Origin: an uncultured beta proteobacterium
GTDB taxonomy: Bacteria; Pseudomonadota; Gammaproteobacteria; Burkholderiales; Burkholderiaceae_C
Reading direction: 5' to 3'
DNA: 55,232 nt
Assembly (NCBI GenBank): GCA_903927295.1
Contig: CAIYMN010000014.1
Location: forward strand, 1 to 55,232
Positions 19,084-27,947 of this stretch are shown here, in pieces. The notes under the pieces were generated by a model. The model worked only from the letters and a program-made list of their open reading frames with translations, made no database searches and had not been told where the DNA came from. The position numbers and the translations under genes are program-made. The number at the start of each line of letters is the position of its first letter. The first letter of the stretch is position 1.

Positions 19084-21891
19084 TCACGGCGCTTCAAATG
19101 GCAATTCCATGTTGCGCAGGTCGCGCTTTGTCTCGACCAGAATCAGCGGTCCGGTGTCAAGTTGAACTGGTGCGGGACGCTCTCTGGGTACGTGAATTTG
19201 CTTGGGCTCGGCAGCAATGGTTGCCTGCACTGCGGCGATCTTTGTGGGATCTGAATTCACCCATGTCAGGCCCGAACTTTCGGCGATTTGGGCCAAGTCT
19301 TCCACGGGCAGCGAAAACGCCTGCATCTTTGGCATGGCTGCGGTCCCGGTTGTGGCAATTGACGCAGTGGCAACCGGTGCCGCCAGCGGCACCTCAGTTG
19401 TGCTCTCAGGGGTCACAGCCACGGGTACAGCGGCAACTGCTGGAACTGCAGCTTTGTCGTCCACCGTGAAATAGGACCGCCTCGGCTCGTCGATAGACTC
19501 GGGCGCCGGAGCAACTTGCTCCGGTCGATCGCCTTGCTCGGCACGGGGACCACGATCACGTCCGTAACGATCACGCGGACGTCTTTCGCGCGTGGGAGTC
19601 GCTTCCGGCAGGGTCGCTGAATCTGCCAGACCCTCAACACGCTGTGCTGCGGTATCGGAGTTTGGCAATTCGGAGCGCAGACTTTCCTCGGGGCGCCGAT
19701 TTCTGTCGGGCCGACGGTCGCCGCGTGTCTCTGCTCTGGGCTCGTTGCGGTCGTTCGAATTTGCGGACTCCGTGTGCTCGCTTCGTTCATTTCGACCACG
19801 CTCACCCCGGTTGCTGCGATCGCGGGAATTGCGCGCAGGACGATCTGGAGCGCCTTGGTCCGGTCTGATGGTGTCCGGTACCGATGGGCTCGTGGATTGC
19901 GGTGCTGCACTGGCATTGGCGTCACCTGAGCCGAACCGGCCCTCCGCATCCAGGCGTTCGCGCTGCCCTTGCGCTGGCCGATCTGATCGACCACCTCTAT
20001 TGCCACGGCCTCCTGGGCGACCACCCCGGCCAGAACGAGCCTCGTCACGACCTTCGCCGCGAGTCTCGCTTCGACGCGCGCCATCGCGGCCTGGCCGCCC
20101 CTCGCGCTTGTCCTCCGTCGCGCTGGGTTGGACCGGTGTTGCCGGTGTCGAAACCGGTGCAAAAAGTTTCTTCAACCAACCGAAAAAGCCGCTTTCTGCT
20201 GCCACAGGGACTGCCGGCCTGACTGGCGCGATGGGTGCTGCAACCACGGGCTTGGGCAACTCCGGCTTCGGGATTGCAATCGGTGCAGGGGCGTCGGGCA
20301 GGACGCCCTTAATGATAGGAGTCTGCTTGTTGGTTGGCTCCTGCGAGCGGCGCGTCACCGCAACGGGATCCTCCATTTCTTCCGCCATCTTGTAACTGGC
20401 TTCGACGTTATCCAGGCGCGGATCGTCGTGCTTGAGACGCTCAAGTTTGTAATTTGGAGTCTCGAGGGTCTTGTTCGGAACCATCAGCACATTGATGCGT
20501 TGCTTGATTTCAATTTTTGCAATCTCTGCCCGCTTTTCATTGAGCAGGAACGAAGCGACTTCAACTGGCACCTGACACAGCACGGAGGCTGTGTTGTCCT
20601 TCAGGGACTCCTCCTGAATGATGCGCAGGATCTGCAGTGCGCTCGACTCTGTGTCGCGGATATGTCCGGAGCCGCCGCAGCGTGGGCACGGGATTGATGC
20701 ACCTTCGGACAGAGCCGGGCGCAGGCGCTGGCGACTCATTTCCATCAGGCCGAACTTGCTGATGGTGCCAAACTGAACGCGGGCCCGGTCTTGCCGCAAC
20801 GCGTCGCGCAATCGATTTTCAACGTCGCGACGATTGCGGCTTTCTTCCATGTCGATAAAGTCGATCACGATCAGGCCACCCAGATCACGCAGACGCATCT
20901 GGCGCGCCACTTCGTCAGCAGCTTCCAGATTCGTGCGAGTCGCCGTTTCCTCGATGTCGCCACCCTTGATCGCGCGTGCCGAGTTGACATCGACGCTGAC
21001 CAGGGCCTCGGTATGGTCGATCACGATCGCGCCGCCACTGGGCAACTGCACCGTGCGGGCATAGGCCGACTCAATCTGGTGTTCGATCTGGAAGCGACTG
21101 AACAGGGGTGCATCGTCACGATAGCGCTTGACCCGCGCGGCATGCTCAGGCATGACATGAGCCATGAATTGCTGAGCTTGCTCAAAGACATCGTCGGTGT
21201 CGATCAGAATATCGCCAATGTCATTGTTGAAATAGTCCCGGATCGCGCGGATGACCAGACTCGATTCCTGGTAGATCAGGAAGGCGCCCTTGGCGCCCTT
21301 GGCCGCACCGTCAATGGCTGCCCAAAGTTTGAGCAGGTAGTTCAAATCCCACTGCAGTTCCGGAGCGCTGCGGCCAATTCCGGCAGTACGCGCGATGATG
21401 CTCATGCCGTTGGGGTATTCCAGCTGATCCAGGGCTTCCTTGAGTTCAGCGCGGTCTTCACCTTCAATGCGCCGCGAGACGCCGCCGCCGCGTGGATTGT
21501 TGGGCATCAGCACAACGTAGCGGCCGGCCAGCGAGACAAAGGTGGTCAGCGCAGCACCTTTGTTGCCGCGCTCTTCTTTTTCTACTTGTACCAGCAACTC
21601 CTGCCCTTCACGGATCGCATCCTGGATGCGCGCCTGACTGACAGATACGCCTTGCTGAAAATATTGCCGGGAAATTTCCTTGAATGGTAGAAAGCCGTGC
21701 CGGTCCTCACCATAATCTACAAAACAGGCTTCCAGTGATGGCTCGACGCGTGTGACGACAGCCTTGTAAATGTTGCCCTTGCGCTGTTCGCGTCCTTCAA
21801 TTTCAATTTCATAGTCGAGCAGTTTTTGTCCGTCAACAATGGCCAGCCGGCGTTCTTCAGCCTGCGTAGCGTTGATCAGCATCCGTTTCAT
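19084..21891 (-). CDS. rne: Ribonuclease E
   Basis: Main endoribonuclease for mRNA decay and for rRNA/tRNA processing, organiser of the degradosome. The 935-aa protein begins [10 protein letters not shown] and has the S1 RNA-binding domain ([24 protein letters not shown]), the DNase I-like catalytic region with the magnesium-binding Asp residues in [10 protein letters not shown] and [11 protein letters not shown], and the Zn-link CPRCGGSG that joins dimers. After residue ~540 it becomes a disordered Arg/Asp/Gly-rich scaffold ([25 protein letters not shown]) with a Pro/Val/Ala-rich stretch and a final block ending ELPFEAP. Divergent from rluC across a 524-bp gap that forms its leader. Confidence 0.97.
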   Translation of the reverse strand: MKRMLINATQAEERRLAIVDGQKLLDYEIEIEGREQRKGNIYKAVVTRVEPSLEACFVDYGEDRHGFLPFKEISRQYFQQGVSVSQARIQDAIREGQELLVQVEKEERGNKGAALTTFVSLAGRYVVLMPNNPRGGGVSRRIEGEDRAELKEALDQLEYPNGMSIIARTAGIGRSAPELQWDLNYLLKLWAAIDGAAKGAKGAFLIYQESSLVIRAIRDYFNNDIGDILIDTDDVFEQAQQFMAHVMPEHAARVKRYRDDAPLFSRFQIEHQIESAYARTVQLPSGGAIVIDHTEALVSVDVNSARAIKGGDIEETATRTNLEAADEVARQMRLRDLGGLIVIDFIDMEESRNRRDVENRLRDALRQDRARVQFGTISKFGLMEMSRQRLRPALSEGASIPCPRCGGSGHIRDTESSALQILRIIQEESLKDNTASVLCQVPVEVASFLLNEKRAEIAKIEIKQRINVLMVPNKTLETPNYKLERLKHDDPRLDNVEASYKMAEEMEDPVAVTRRSQEPTNKQTPIIKGVLPDAPAPIAIPKPELPKPVVAAPIAPVRPAVPVAAESGFFGWLKKLFAPVSTPATPVQPSATEDKREGRPGRDGARRSETRGEGRDEARSGRGGRPGGRGNRGGRSDRPAQGQRERLDAEGRFGSGDANASAAPQSTSPSVPDTIRPDQGAPDRPARNSRDRSNRGERGRNERSEHTESANSNDRNEPRAETRGDRRPDRNRRPEESLRSELPNSDTAAQRVEGLADSATLPEATPTRERRPRDRYGRDRGPRAEQGDRPEQVAPAPESIDEPRRSYFTVDDKAAVPAVAAVPVAVTPESTTEVPLAAPVATASIATTGTAAMPKMQAFSLPVEDLAQIAESSGLTWVNSDPTKIAAVQATIAAEPKQIHVPRERPAPVQLDTGPLILVETKRDLRNMELPFEAP

Positions 21892-22415
21892 GATGAGCGT
21901 TCCTTCAATTCAAACAACAACATAGCTCGTGAAGAGCCATTGATATCAGAACTGACGCTTTGAAATGAGGAGGAAAAAGCCGGAGAACCGGGACTTAAAC
22001 AATAAGTCTCGGTATAGGCGCGTGGAGGGGAGCGAGGAGTCCGGGTTGTGGAAGTGCTACTTGATAAATAGCTGTTTGCGACCGTCTCGCGGTCGCCGAT
22101 AAGTGATCCATGCCAAACAGCGGGGCGAATACGCACCGCAGGCAACTGAAGATCAAACTCATCAACACAAACATCTCGCTTCATTCCGCTCACAGACCAG
22201 AGTCTGTGAACTTGGGGTATTCCGTATCTGTTTTTCAAGGCGTCGTCTTGACCGTTGGTCTGGCATGCCACTGCAAGCATTCGGCTTGTAGTCTGCGTGC
22301 GCTGGCAAACGGCGATATCGACTTACTAGAGGGGCTGGTGCTGGTGGGTGAACTAAACTCCACCTAAACTATGACTTGACTTGTCGTCAAATCAACCACT
22401 TACAGCGCATCGCTA
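21892..22415 (-). promoter_or_regulatory. Long structured 5' leader of rne and rluC/rne divergent promoter region
   Basis: The 524 bp hold no convincing gene. Read toward rne there are at least three hairpins: TCACAGAC/GTCTGTGA with a 4-nt loop (22190-22209), GACCG/CGGTC (22080-22094), and an imperfect 10-bp stem around 21989-22013, separated by AU-rich stretches. In enterobacteria rne is feedback-regulated through hairpins in a long 5' UTR that RNase E itself cleaves; this leader has the right length and position for the same logic, but homology of the hairpins is not shown. The promoters of both genes must also lie here; no clear hexamer pair stood out. Confidence 0.5.
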
Positions 22416-23456
22416 GTGAAACACATTATAGGGGGCAATGAAGCCCCGCCGCTGCCTCAGGCTAAAACGGTCGTCGTCAGCGAAGACTGCGCAGGGCAGC
22501 GACTGGACAATTTTCTGTTACGGCAACTAAAGGGAGTGCCGAAAACCCATGTCTATCGAATTATCCGCAGTGGCGAAGTCAGAATCAACAAGGGCAGGGT
22601 GTCAGCTGACTCCCGGGTTCAGTCAGGCGATACCGTGCGCCTTCCGCCAGTACGGACTTCGCAGCGAGTCGCTGAAAAAGCGCTTGCTATGGCCAATGAC
22701 GCCATAGCTTACATACCGCAGCGCGATTTCTCCGTCCTGTTTGAAGATGACTATTTGGTGGCCATCGACAAGCCGGCGGGACTGGCGGTTCATGGTGGCT
22801 CTGGTGTCAGCTTTGGCGCGATTGAACAATTGCGCATGGCCAGACCGGACGCAAGATTCCTTGAGTTGGTGCATCGCCTTGACCGGGACACCAGCGGCAT
22901 CCTGTTGATTGCCAAGAAAAGGAGCGCCTTGAAACACTTGCAGGATCAGTTTCGCGAGCGCGAGACCGGCAAGACTTACCTGGCCATGGTTGCTGGAGCA
23001 TGGCCGGCGAACAAGAAGGTGCTTGACAAGCACCTGCACAAGTACCTGCTCCCTGACGGCGAGCGTCGCGTCAAGGTAGTAGCGAACGACCATCCGGATG
23101 GAATGCCCTCTGTTACCTTGGTCAAGGTGCTGCGGCGAGGGGCCACTGGACCAACTACCGACGGGGGCACTGACGGCAAGGTCAGTTTGCTTGAGGTCAC
23201 GCTGAAGACCGGGCGCACGCATCAAATCCGTGTTCATCTCGCGACCGAGGGCCATCCGATTCTGGGTGACGATAAGTACGGCGATTTTGAATTGAACAGG
23301 GCGTTGTCGCGCAGTCAAAAGCTGCCGGGTCTGAAAAGAATGTTTCTGCATGCGTGGCGCCTGCAATTCAACCATCCCGTCAGTAGCGATCGAATCGAAC
23401 TGCTGGCGCCATTGCCACCTGAGCTTGAAAAATTTGTACACCATGCTGCACTGTGA
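22416..23456 (+). CDS. rluC: 23S rRNA pseudouridine synthase RluC
   Basis: Makes pseudouridines at 955, 2504 and 2580 of 23S rRNA (E. coli numbering). N-terminal S4 RNA-binding domain (GQRLDNFLLRQLKGVPKTHVYRIIRSGEVRINKGR) as in E. coli RluC, then the RsuA/RluA catalytic domain with the active-site Asp156 in HRLDRDTSG and the RTHQIRVHL motif. 346 aa. The start is a GTG at 22416. Its 3' end overlaps the HAD phosphatase start by 14 bp, and the two are probably translated in coupling. Confidence 0.94.
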   Translation: MKHIIGGNEAPPLPQAKTVVVSEDCAGQRLDNFLLRQLKGVPKTHVYRIIRSGEVRINKGRVSADSRVQSGDTVRLPPVRTSQRVAEKALAMANDAIAYIPQRDFSVLFEDDYLVAIDKPAGLAVHGGSGVSFGAIEQLRMARPDARFLELVHRLDRDTSGILLIAKKRSALKHLQDQFRERETGKTYLAMVAGAWPANKKVLDKHLHKYLLPDGERRVKVVANDHPDGMPSVTLVKVLRRGATGPTTDGGTDGKVSLLEVTLKTGRTHQIRVHLATEGHPILGDDKYGDFELNRALSRSQKLPGLKRMFLHAWRLQFNHPVSSDRIELLAPLPPELEKFVHHAAL

Positions 23457-24120
23457 TCGATCGACCGTCCGACGCTTTGACTTGATTGCTTTTGATTGGG
23501 ACGGCACGTTGTTTGATTCGACCGCTCTGATTGCGCGGTGCATTCAGGAAGCTGTGCGTGATGTCGGGGGCGCGGTTCCGAGCGATCGCGATGCGTCTTA
23601 TGTCATCGGCATGGGTTTGATGCAGGCTCTGGCGCACGCCGCGCCAGATGTGCCGGTCGAACGCTATCCAGAGCTTGGAGCACGTTACCGTCATCATTAC
23701 ATCGCCCACAAGCACGACATCAGCCTTTTTGGTGGAATCCTGGACATGTTGAACGCGTTGAAAACGCGTCAACACTGGTTGGTAGTAGCAACAGGCAAAA
23801 CCCGACAGGGACTCGATGACGCCTTGCTAAGCTCTGAACTCAAGGGGATGTTCGACGGTTCGCGAACAGTGGACGAAACTGCTGGCAAACCTCATCCTCG
23901 AATGTTATTGGAGTTGATGAGTGAATTCGGTGTCGATCCAGGGCGAACACTGATGATCGGTGATACCACGCACGACTTGCAGATGGCGGCCAATGCCGGG
24001 TGTCCAAGTGTCGCGGTGAGTTATGGCGCCCATGAGCCGGATGCATTTCATTCGCTGCACCCCTTGTTTGTTGCCCATTCGGTGCGCCAGTTGCATGACT
24101 GGCTCCTGGCCAATGCATGA
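23443..24120 (+). CDS. HAD-family hydrolase, phosphoglycolate phosphatase-like
   Basis: 225-aa HAD superfamily phosphatase: motif I FDWDGTLFDS (nucleophile and general acid Asp), motif II VVATGKTRQG, motif III Lys in ETAGKPHPRM and motif IV MIGDTTHDLQMA, with a helical cap of subfamily IA type. The closest familiar group is Gph, but the substrate cannot be read. The start at 23443 lies inside rluC, with the Rieske gene 18 bp downstream. Confidence 0.88.
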   Translation: MLHCDRSTVRRFDLIAFDWDGTLFDSTALIARCIQEAVRDVGGAVPSDRDASYVIGMGLMQALAHAAPDVPVERYPELGARYRHHYIAHKHDISLFGGILDMLNALKTRQHWLVVATGKTRQGLDDALLSSELKGMFDGSRTVDETAGKPHPRMLLELMSEFGVDPGRTLMIGDTTHDLQMAANAGCPSVAVSYGAHEPDAFHSLHPLFVAHSVRQLHDWLLANA

Positions 24121-24138
24121 CCATGGCGAGTCTGCCCC

Positions 24139-24504
24139 ATGACAGAACGTATTGCGTTGTGCGAATCGAGTGCTTTGATCAATAGTGAGCATGCGGTGCC
24201 ATTTGAGGTCAGCTACGACGGTCGGAACTGTGCTGCTTTTGCCATTCGATACCTGGATCACGTGTACGCGTACCTGAATCGGTGTGCGCATATACCGATG
24301 GAGATGGATTACCAGCCCGATCGTTTTTTTGACAGCACTGGGCAACTATTGATGTGTGCCACGCATGGCGCGACTTACCAGCCGCAGACAGGCGCTTGTC
24401 GCAGCGGTCCATGCCGTGGTGGACTGATCAAAATTGCCACAACCGAGCACGAGGGCATCGTCTACTGGCATACTGCCTCCAATTTGAACCTTCCGATATC
24501 GTGA
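24139..24504 (+). CDS. Rieske [2Fe-2S] domain protein
   Basis: 121-aa stand-alone Rieske ferredoxin-like protein. Cluster ligands are visible as Cys49-x-His51 in NRCAHIPM and Cys73-x2-His76 in MCATHGATY. It has no signal peptide or membrane segment, so it should be a cytoplasmic electron carrier or oxygenase-type ferredoxin. It lies between the HAD gene and sppA (1-bp gap), an arrangement I know from other Burkholderiales; its partner is unknown. Confidence 0.88.
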   Translation: MTERIALCESSALINSEHAVPFEVSYDGRNCAAFAIRYLDHVYAYLNRCAHIPMEMDYQPDRFFDSTGQLLMCATHGATYQPQTGACRSGPCRGGLIKIATTEHEGIVYWHTASNLNLPIS

Positions 24505-24505
24505 T

Positions 24506-25564
24506 ATGACACCATCCGACATTCCAGAGCCACCCAGCGCCGCGCGGCAGGCTGACTTGTTACACGTACAGGATCCGGCAAACGCACCCGCACAAAGTGA
24601 AATGAGCAAGGGTCCAGGTGGAGCAGAGCAAAGTGCTGGTCAGAACTGGGAGCGGAAAACCCTGGAAAAACTGGCCTTTGCAGCGCTGACAGAACAACGT
24701 CTGGCGCGTCGCTGGCGCAACTTTATCCGTCTGGCGTGGCTGGCATTCTTTATTCTCATTGCCTGGGCTGTCATGTCTCGCAGCGGACCAGCCAAGGATA
24801 GTGCAACGCCGCACACCGCACTGGTCGAGATCAAGGGTGAAATCGCCTCTGGTGCCGACGCGAGTGCCGAACTGATTGTGGCTGCCTTGCGGGGCGCGTT
24901 TGAGGACGAAGGTGCGCAGGCCGTTGTCATGCTGATCAATTCGCCTGGAGGCAGCCCGGTACAGGCCGGCATCATCAATGATGAAATAAAGCGACTCAAG
25001 CTCAAGCACAAGAAGCCAATCTACGCGGTGGTCGAAGAGTCTTGCGCATCAGCCGCTTATTACATAGCCGTAGCCGCTGACAAGATTTTCGTGGACAAGG
25101 CCAGCATTGTGGGCAGCATCGGGGTCTTGATGGACGGCTTTGGCTTTACCGGATTGATGGACAAACTGGGCGTAGAACGTCGACTCATGACCGCGGGTGA
25201 AAACAAGGGGTTTTTGGACCCCTTCAGTCCGCAGACCGAACGGCAGCGTGCTTTTGCGCAGACGATGCTGGACCAGATTCACAAGCAGTTCATCGATGTG
25301 GTCAAGGCCGGGCGCGGCAATCGTCTGAAGGAAACACCTGAAACCTTCAGTGGCCTGTTCTGGAGCGGCCAGCAGGCGATCGAACTGGGACTGGCTGATC
25401 AGCTGGGCAATCTTGATTTCGTGGCGCGCGAAATTGTCAAGGCCGAAGAAATTGTTGACTACACACGACGTGAAAATGTGGCCGAACGCCTGGTCAAGCG
25501 CTTTGGAGCGGCCATGGGTGCGGGCGCTGTGCACGCCCTTCAATCGATTCCGGCACTGCGCTGA
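24506..25564 (+). CDS. sppA: Signal peptide peptidase SppA (S49 family)
   Basis: 352-aa inner-membrane serine protease that degrades cleaved signal peptides. A ~70-residue hydrophilic, Pro/Ala/Gln-rich N-terminus precedes one membrane helix (RLAWLAFFILIAWAVM), then a single S49 domain as in the short SppA type: AVVMLINSPGGSPVQAG, nucleophile Ser in ESCASAAYYIA, and GSIGVLMDGFG. The catalytic Lys is probably the one in ENKGFLDPF. It converges with the RsmI-like gene, 20 bp away. Confidence 0.92.
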   Translation: MTPSDIPEPPSAARQADLLHVQDPANAPAQSEMSKGPGGAEQSAGQNWERKTLEKLAFAALTEQRLARRWRNFIRLAWLAFFILIAWAVMSRSGPAKDSATPHTALVEIKGEIASGADASAELIVAALRGAFEDEGAQAVVMLINSPGGSPVQAGIINDEIKRLKLKHKKPIYAVVEESCASAAYYIAVAADKIFVDKASIVGSIGVLMDGFGFTGLMDKLGVERRLMTAGENKGFLDPFSPQTERQRAFAQTMLDQIHKQFIDVVKAGRGNRLKETPETFSGLFWSGQQAIELGLADQLGNLDFVAREIVKAEEIVDYTRRENVAERLVKRFGAAMGAGAVHALQSIPALR

Positions 25565-25584
25565 CCTGCCGTTCGGTAAAGAAT

Positions 25585-26379
25585 TCAACGACCCAAAGCG
25601 AACACGGCTGGCGTTGAATTGTCCAGGGGCGATTGTTTCTTTCGCCAGTTCTTGATGCTGTCACTGCAGCAGACGCCACGCTCCAGCGTCAGTCCGCTGG
25701 CTACGGCCAAGCGTGTGTTGTGTTGCAGCGTCTGTAGCAATGTCTGCAGCATCGCGGCATTGCGATAAGGGGTTTCGATGAACAGCTGGGTCTGTCCGGT
25801 CTTCAAGGCCAGAGATTCAAGTTCGCGGATGCGCTGACTGCGTTCACTCGAATCTTGCGGCAGGTAACCTGCAAAGGCGAATTGTTGACCGTTCATGCCG
25901 CTGGCAGCCAACGCCAGCAAGAGCGAAACAGGACCAGTCAACGGGATCACAGCAATTCCCAGGTCATGGGCAGCGCGCACGACCGAGGAGCCAGGGTCGG
26001 CTACGGCTGGCATCCCGGCTTCGCAAACCAGGCCCATGTCATGACCCTCCAGCGCCTGAGCCAGCAAAGGACGGGCGTCAAAGTTGCCGACGTGATCACC
26101 CTTCTTGTGTACTTCCCTCGGCAGTTCGTCAATGTGCAGCGCTTGCAGGGAGTTGCTTAAAGTGGCGATGGAGTCGACACGCTTGAGGTAGGCGCGCGTC
26201 GATTTGGCGTTTTCGCAGATCCAGTATTGCAATCGAGCCGCCACCTTCAGCGTTCCCTGGGGCATCGTGTCCTGCAGGTCGGACTGGCTGCTACAGCCGA
26301 AATCAAGAGGGGCCGGAACGAGATACAGCTTACCCCTTGGCGTCGGGTCAGTTGCGTTGCCTGGTGTGCCGGAAGTCAT
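25585..26379 (-). CDS. RsmI-like tetrapyrrole-methylase-family SAM methyltransferase
   Basis: 264 aa. It begins GKLYLVPAPLDFG, where classical RsmI has a LYVVATPIGN-type start, and keeps LVCEAGMPAVADPGSSVVRAAH and IPLTGPVSLLLALAASGMNGQQFAFAGYLP from the RsmI family. By remembered family lore this is the RsmI paralogue common next to maf in betaproteobacteria; true RsmI 2'-O-methylates C1402 of 16S rRNA, and the target of this paralogue is not established. ATG at 26379 lies 2 nt after the maf stop, so the pair is translationally coupled. Confidence 0.88.
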   Translation of the reverse strand: MTSGTPGNATDPTPRGKLYLVPAPLDFGCSSQSDLQDTMPQGTLKVAARLQYWICENAKSTRAYLKRVDSIATLSNSLQALHIDELPREVHKKGDHVGNFDARPLLAQALEGHDMGLVCEAGMPAVADPGSSVVRAAHDLGIAVIPLTGPVSLLLALAASGMNGQQFAFAGYLPQDSSERSQRIRELESLALKTGQTQLFIETPYRNAAMLQTLLQTLQHNTRLAVASGLTLERGVCCSDSIKNWRKKQSPLDNSTPAVFALGR

Positions 26380-26381
26380 GG

Positions 26382-26975
26382 TCACAGGACTTTGATGCCG
26401 GCTGCGCGAATCATCCGGCAAGTGCGGATCAATGGCAGTCCAACCAGAGCGCTAGGGTCGTCGTTGTCGATCGAATCGAGCAACGCGATACCCAGGCCCT
26501 CGCTCTTGGCGCTGCCAGCGCAGTCATAGGGTTTTTCTGCGCGCAAATATGCTTCGATCTCGGCATCCTCCAGTTGGCGGAACCTTACTCGTATTTGGGC
26601 CAGATCCATTTGGGCAAAACCGCTGTCCTGACATACCACTGCCACGGCAGTTTGAAAAATCACGGTCTTGCCGCGCATTTGCTGCAGTTGCGCCGTGGCG
26701 CGTGCGTGATTGCCGGGCTTGCCCAGCGCCATCCCATCCAGATCGGCCACCTGGTCCGAACCAATGACGACACAGGCCGGAAACTGGGCGGCCACTGCTC
26801 GGGCCTTGCTTATCGCAAGCCGGCAGGCCAGCTGCTTTGGCGTCTCGGCCGCGAGCGGCGTCTCGTCTACTTCGGGCGCCACGACCTGAAATTCGACGCG
26901 CAGTCGCGCCAGCAGTTCGCGGCGGTAGGGAGAACTGGACCCCAGCACAAGTTTTCTGGTAACAAATTCAGACAT
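26382..26975 (-). CDS. Maf/YceF-type nucleoside triphosphate pyrophosphatase
   Basis: 197-aa Maf-fold house-cleaning enzyme. Motifs: LGSSSPYRRELL at the N-terminus, EVDET, CRLAISKARAV, and VIGSDQVADLDG with the catalytic Asp, then GKPGNHARA. The SDQV-x-x-LDG form points to the YceF subfamily, which hydrolyses m7GTP in E. coli, rather than dTTP/UTP-type Maf. It is divergent from yceD with 25 bp between starts, as yceF and yceD are in E. coli. Confidence 0.92.
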   Translation of the reverse strand: MSEFVTRKLVLGSSSPYRRELLARLRVEFQVVAPEVDETPLAAETPKQLACRLAISKARAVAAQFPACVVIGSDQVADLDGMALGKPGNHARATAQLQQMRGKTVIFQTAVAVVCQDSGFAQMDLAQIRVRFRQLEDAEIEAYLRAEKPYDCAGSAKSEGLGIALLDSIDNDDPSALVGLPLIRTCRMIRAAGIKVL

Positions 26976-27000
26976 GCTGCGATTCTCTTACACTGCAGCG

Positions 27001-27549
27001 ATGAAACAGGATTTTTTGAACAAGCATCTGGATGTCAGGATATTTGCGCAGTCGTCGGGTAGCCTCGCCGGAGAAAATCAGCTTGCAATGTTTGGGCGCC
27101 TGATGCAGGAGACGCAGGGGTTAGGGGCGGAAAATGCGCTGAAGTGGTCGGCGCGGGGTGAGTCGCGGCATGATTCTGCCGGTGCCGAGCAAATTTGGTT
27201 GCATTTGAAGATTGATGCCCTGGTGCCATTGACCTGCCAGCGCTGCCTGTTGCCGGCCGATATGGCGATTGCCATCAATCAGTCCTATCGCTTTGTGGAT
27301 AGCGAGGAGATGGCCGAACTGCAGGATGCACAGGCCGAGGAAGATGTGCTCGCCTTGGGTCCGGATTTCAGTTTGACTGAGCTCATTGAAGACGAAGTAC
27401 TGATGGCTTTGCCATTGATACCTCTGCACGATCGATGCCCGGTTCCTGTCAAACTGGAAGCAGTGGATCCCGGATTTGATGCAGCATTCGAGGAAAAGCG
27501 TCAGCCTTTTGCCGTTTTGGCAAAGCTAAAAATCCAGAAGCCGGACTGA
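27001..27549 (+). CDS. yceD: YceD (DUF177) 23S rRNA accumulation protein
   Basis: 182 aa. The DUF177 signature is present: LTCQRCLLPADM with a Cys pair, then an acidic segment (SEEMAELQDAQAEEDVLAL) and LIEDEVLMALPLIPLHD. YceD is needed for normal 23S rRNA levels in E. coli and is almost always upstream of rpmF, as here (109-bp gap). ATG at 27001 was chosen over one at 26974, which overlaps the maf start. Confidence 0.92.
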   Translation: MKQDFLNKHLDVRIFAQSSGSLAGENQLAMFGRLMQETQGLGAENALKWSARGESRHDSAGAEQIWLHLKIDALVPLTCQRCLLPADMAIAINQSYRFVDSEEMAELQDAQAEEDVLALGPDFSLTELIEDEVLMALPLIPLHDRCPVPVKLEAVDPGFDAAFEEKRQPFAVLAKLKIQKPD

Positions 27550-27564
27550 ACTGGCGACTTGCCC

Positions 27565-27570
27565 TATAAT
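27565..27570 (+). promoter_or_regulatory. Candidate rpmF promoter -10 element
   Basis: A perfect TATAAT in the yceD-rpmF gap, 89 bp before rpmF. The region 17 bp upstream (CGGACT) is a poor -35, so strength is uncertain. Confidence 0.5.
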
Positions 27571-27618
27571 GGCAGGCTTCATGCGGGCCTGAGGCGCCGC
27601 AGTTTTCACCAACCCAAG

Positions 27619-27639
27619 GTGCTGCATTGACTGCAGCAC
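27619..27639 (+). promoter_or_regulatory. Perfect hairpin just before the rpmF ribosome binding site
   Basis: GTGCTGCA (27619-27626) pairs with TGCAGCAC (27632-27639) around a TTGAC loop, ending 7 nt before the strong Shine-Dalgarno AAGGAG (27647-27652). It has no U tract, so it is not a terminator; a ribosomal-protein leader or mRNA stabiliser is plausible. Confidence 0.45.
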
Positions 27640-27658
27640 GCACGACAAGGAGCGGATC

Positions 27659-27841
27659 ATGGCCGTCCAGCAGAACAAAAAATCACCTTCCAAGCGCGGT
27701 ATGCATCGTTCACACAATGCACTGGTCGTCCCAGGTATCGCGGTTGAGGCCACCACGGGTGAAACCCACCTTCGGCATCACATCAGCCCGACAGGCTTTT
27801 ATCGGGGTCGCAAGGTCATCAAGACCAAGTCTGAAGCCTGA
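27659..27841 (+). CDS. rpmF: 50S ribosomal protein L32
   Basis: 60-residue basic ribosomal protein: [22 protein letters not shown], then [21 protein letters not shown]. It lacks the Cys4 zinc site seen in some L32 proteins, as in other proteobacteria. An AAGGAG Shine-Dalgarno sits 6 nt before the ATG. Followed by a terminator-like hairpin and plsX, the conserved link between ribosome and fatty-acid genes. Confidence 0.98.
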   Translation: MAVQQNKKSPSKRGMHRSHNALVVPGIAVEATTGETHLRHHISPTGFYRGRKVIKTKSEA

Positions 27842-27858
27842 TTTCTCATAAAACGAAG

Positions 27859-27893
27859 GCCCGAGGCTACTGTGTCTGTAGCGTCGGGCTTTG
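27859..27893 (+). terminator. Terminator or attenuator between rpmF and plsX
   Basis: A 12-bp stem with one mismatch, GCCCGAGGCTAC (27859-27870)/GTAGCGTCGGGC (27878-27889), 7-nt loop, followed by TTTGTC. The short U run suggests partial termination that would lower transcription into plsX-fab relative to rpmF. Confidence 0.65.
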
Positions 27894-27947
27894 TCATTTA
27901 TGCCGTCCGCTAACCCAGTACGCCCTGTCCGGTCGAACTGAACGCCC

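Noticed and set aside
19592-20395. 267-codon frame opposite the RNase E scaffold region
   Set aside because: Arg/Ser/Pro-rich translation of the reverse of the Arg/Asp-rich rne tail; long only because that region is GC-rich.
20791-21690. 299-codon frame opposite the RNase E catalytic domain
   Set aside because: Antisense shadow of the highly conserved S1/catalytic region.
25585-26379. Annotation as true RsmI
   Set aside because: The start lacks the usual VATPIGN-type motif, so only an RsmI-like paralogue is supported.
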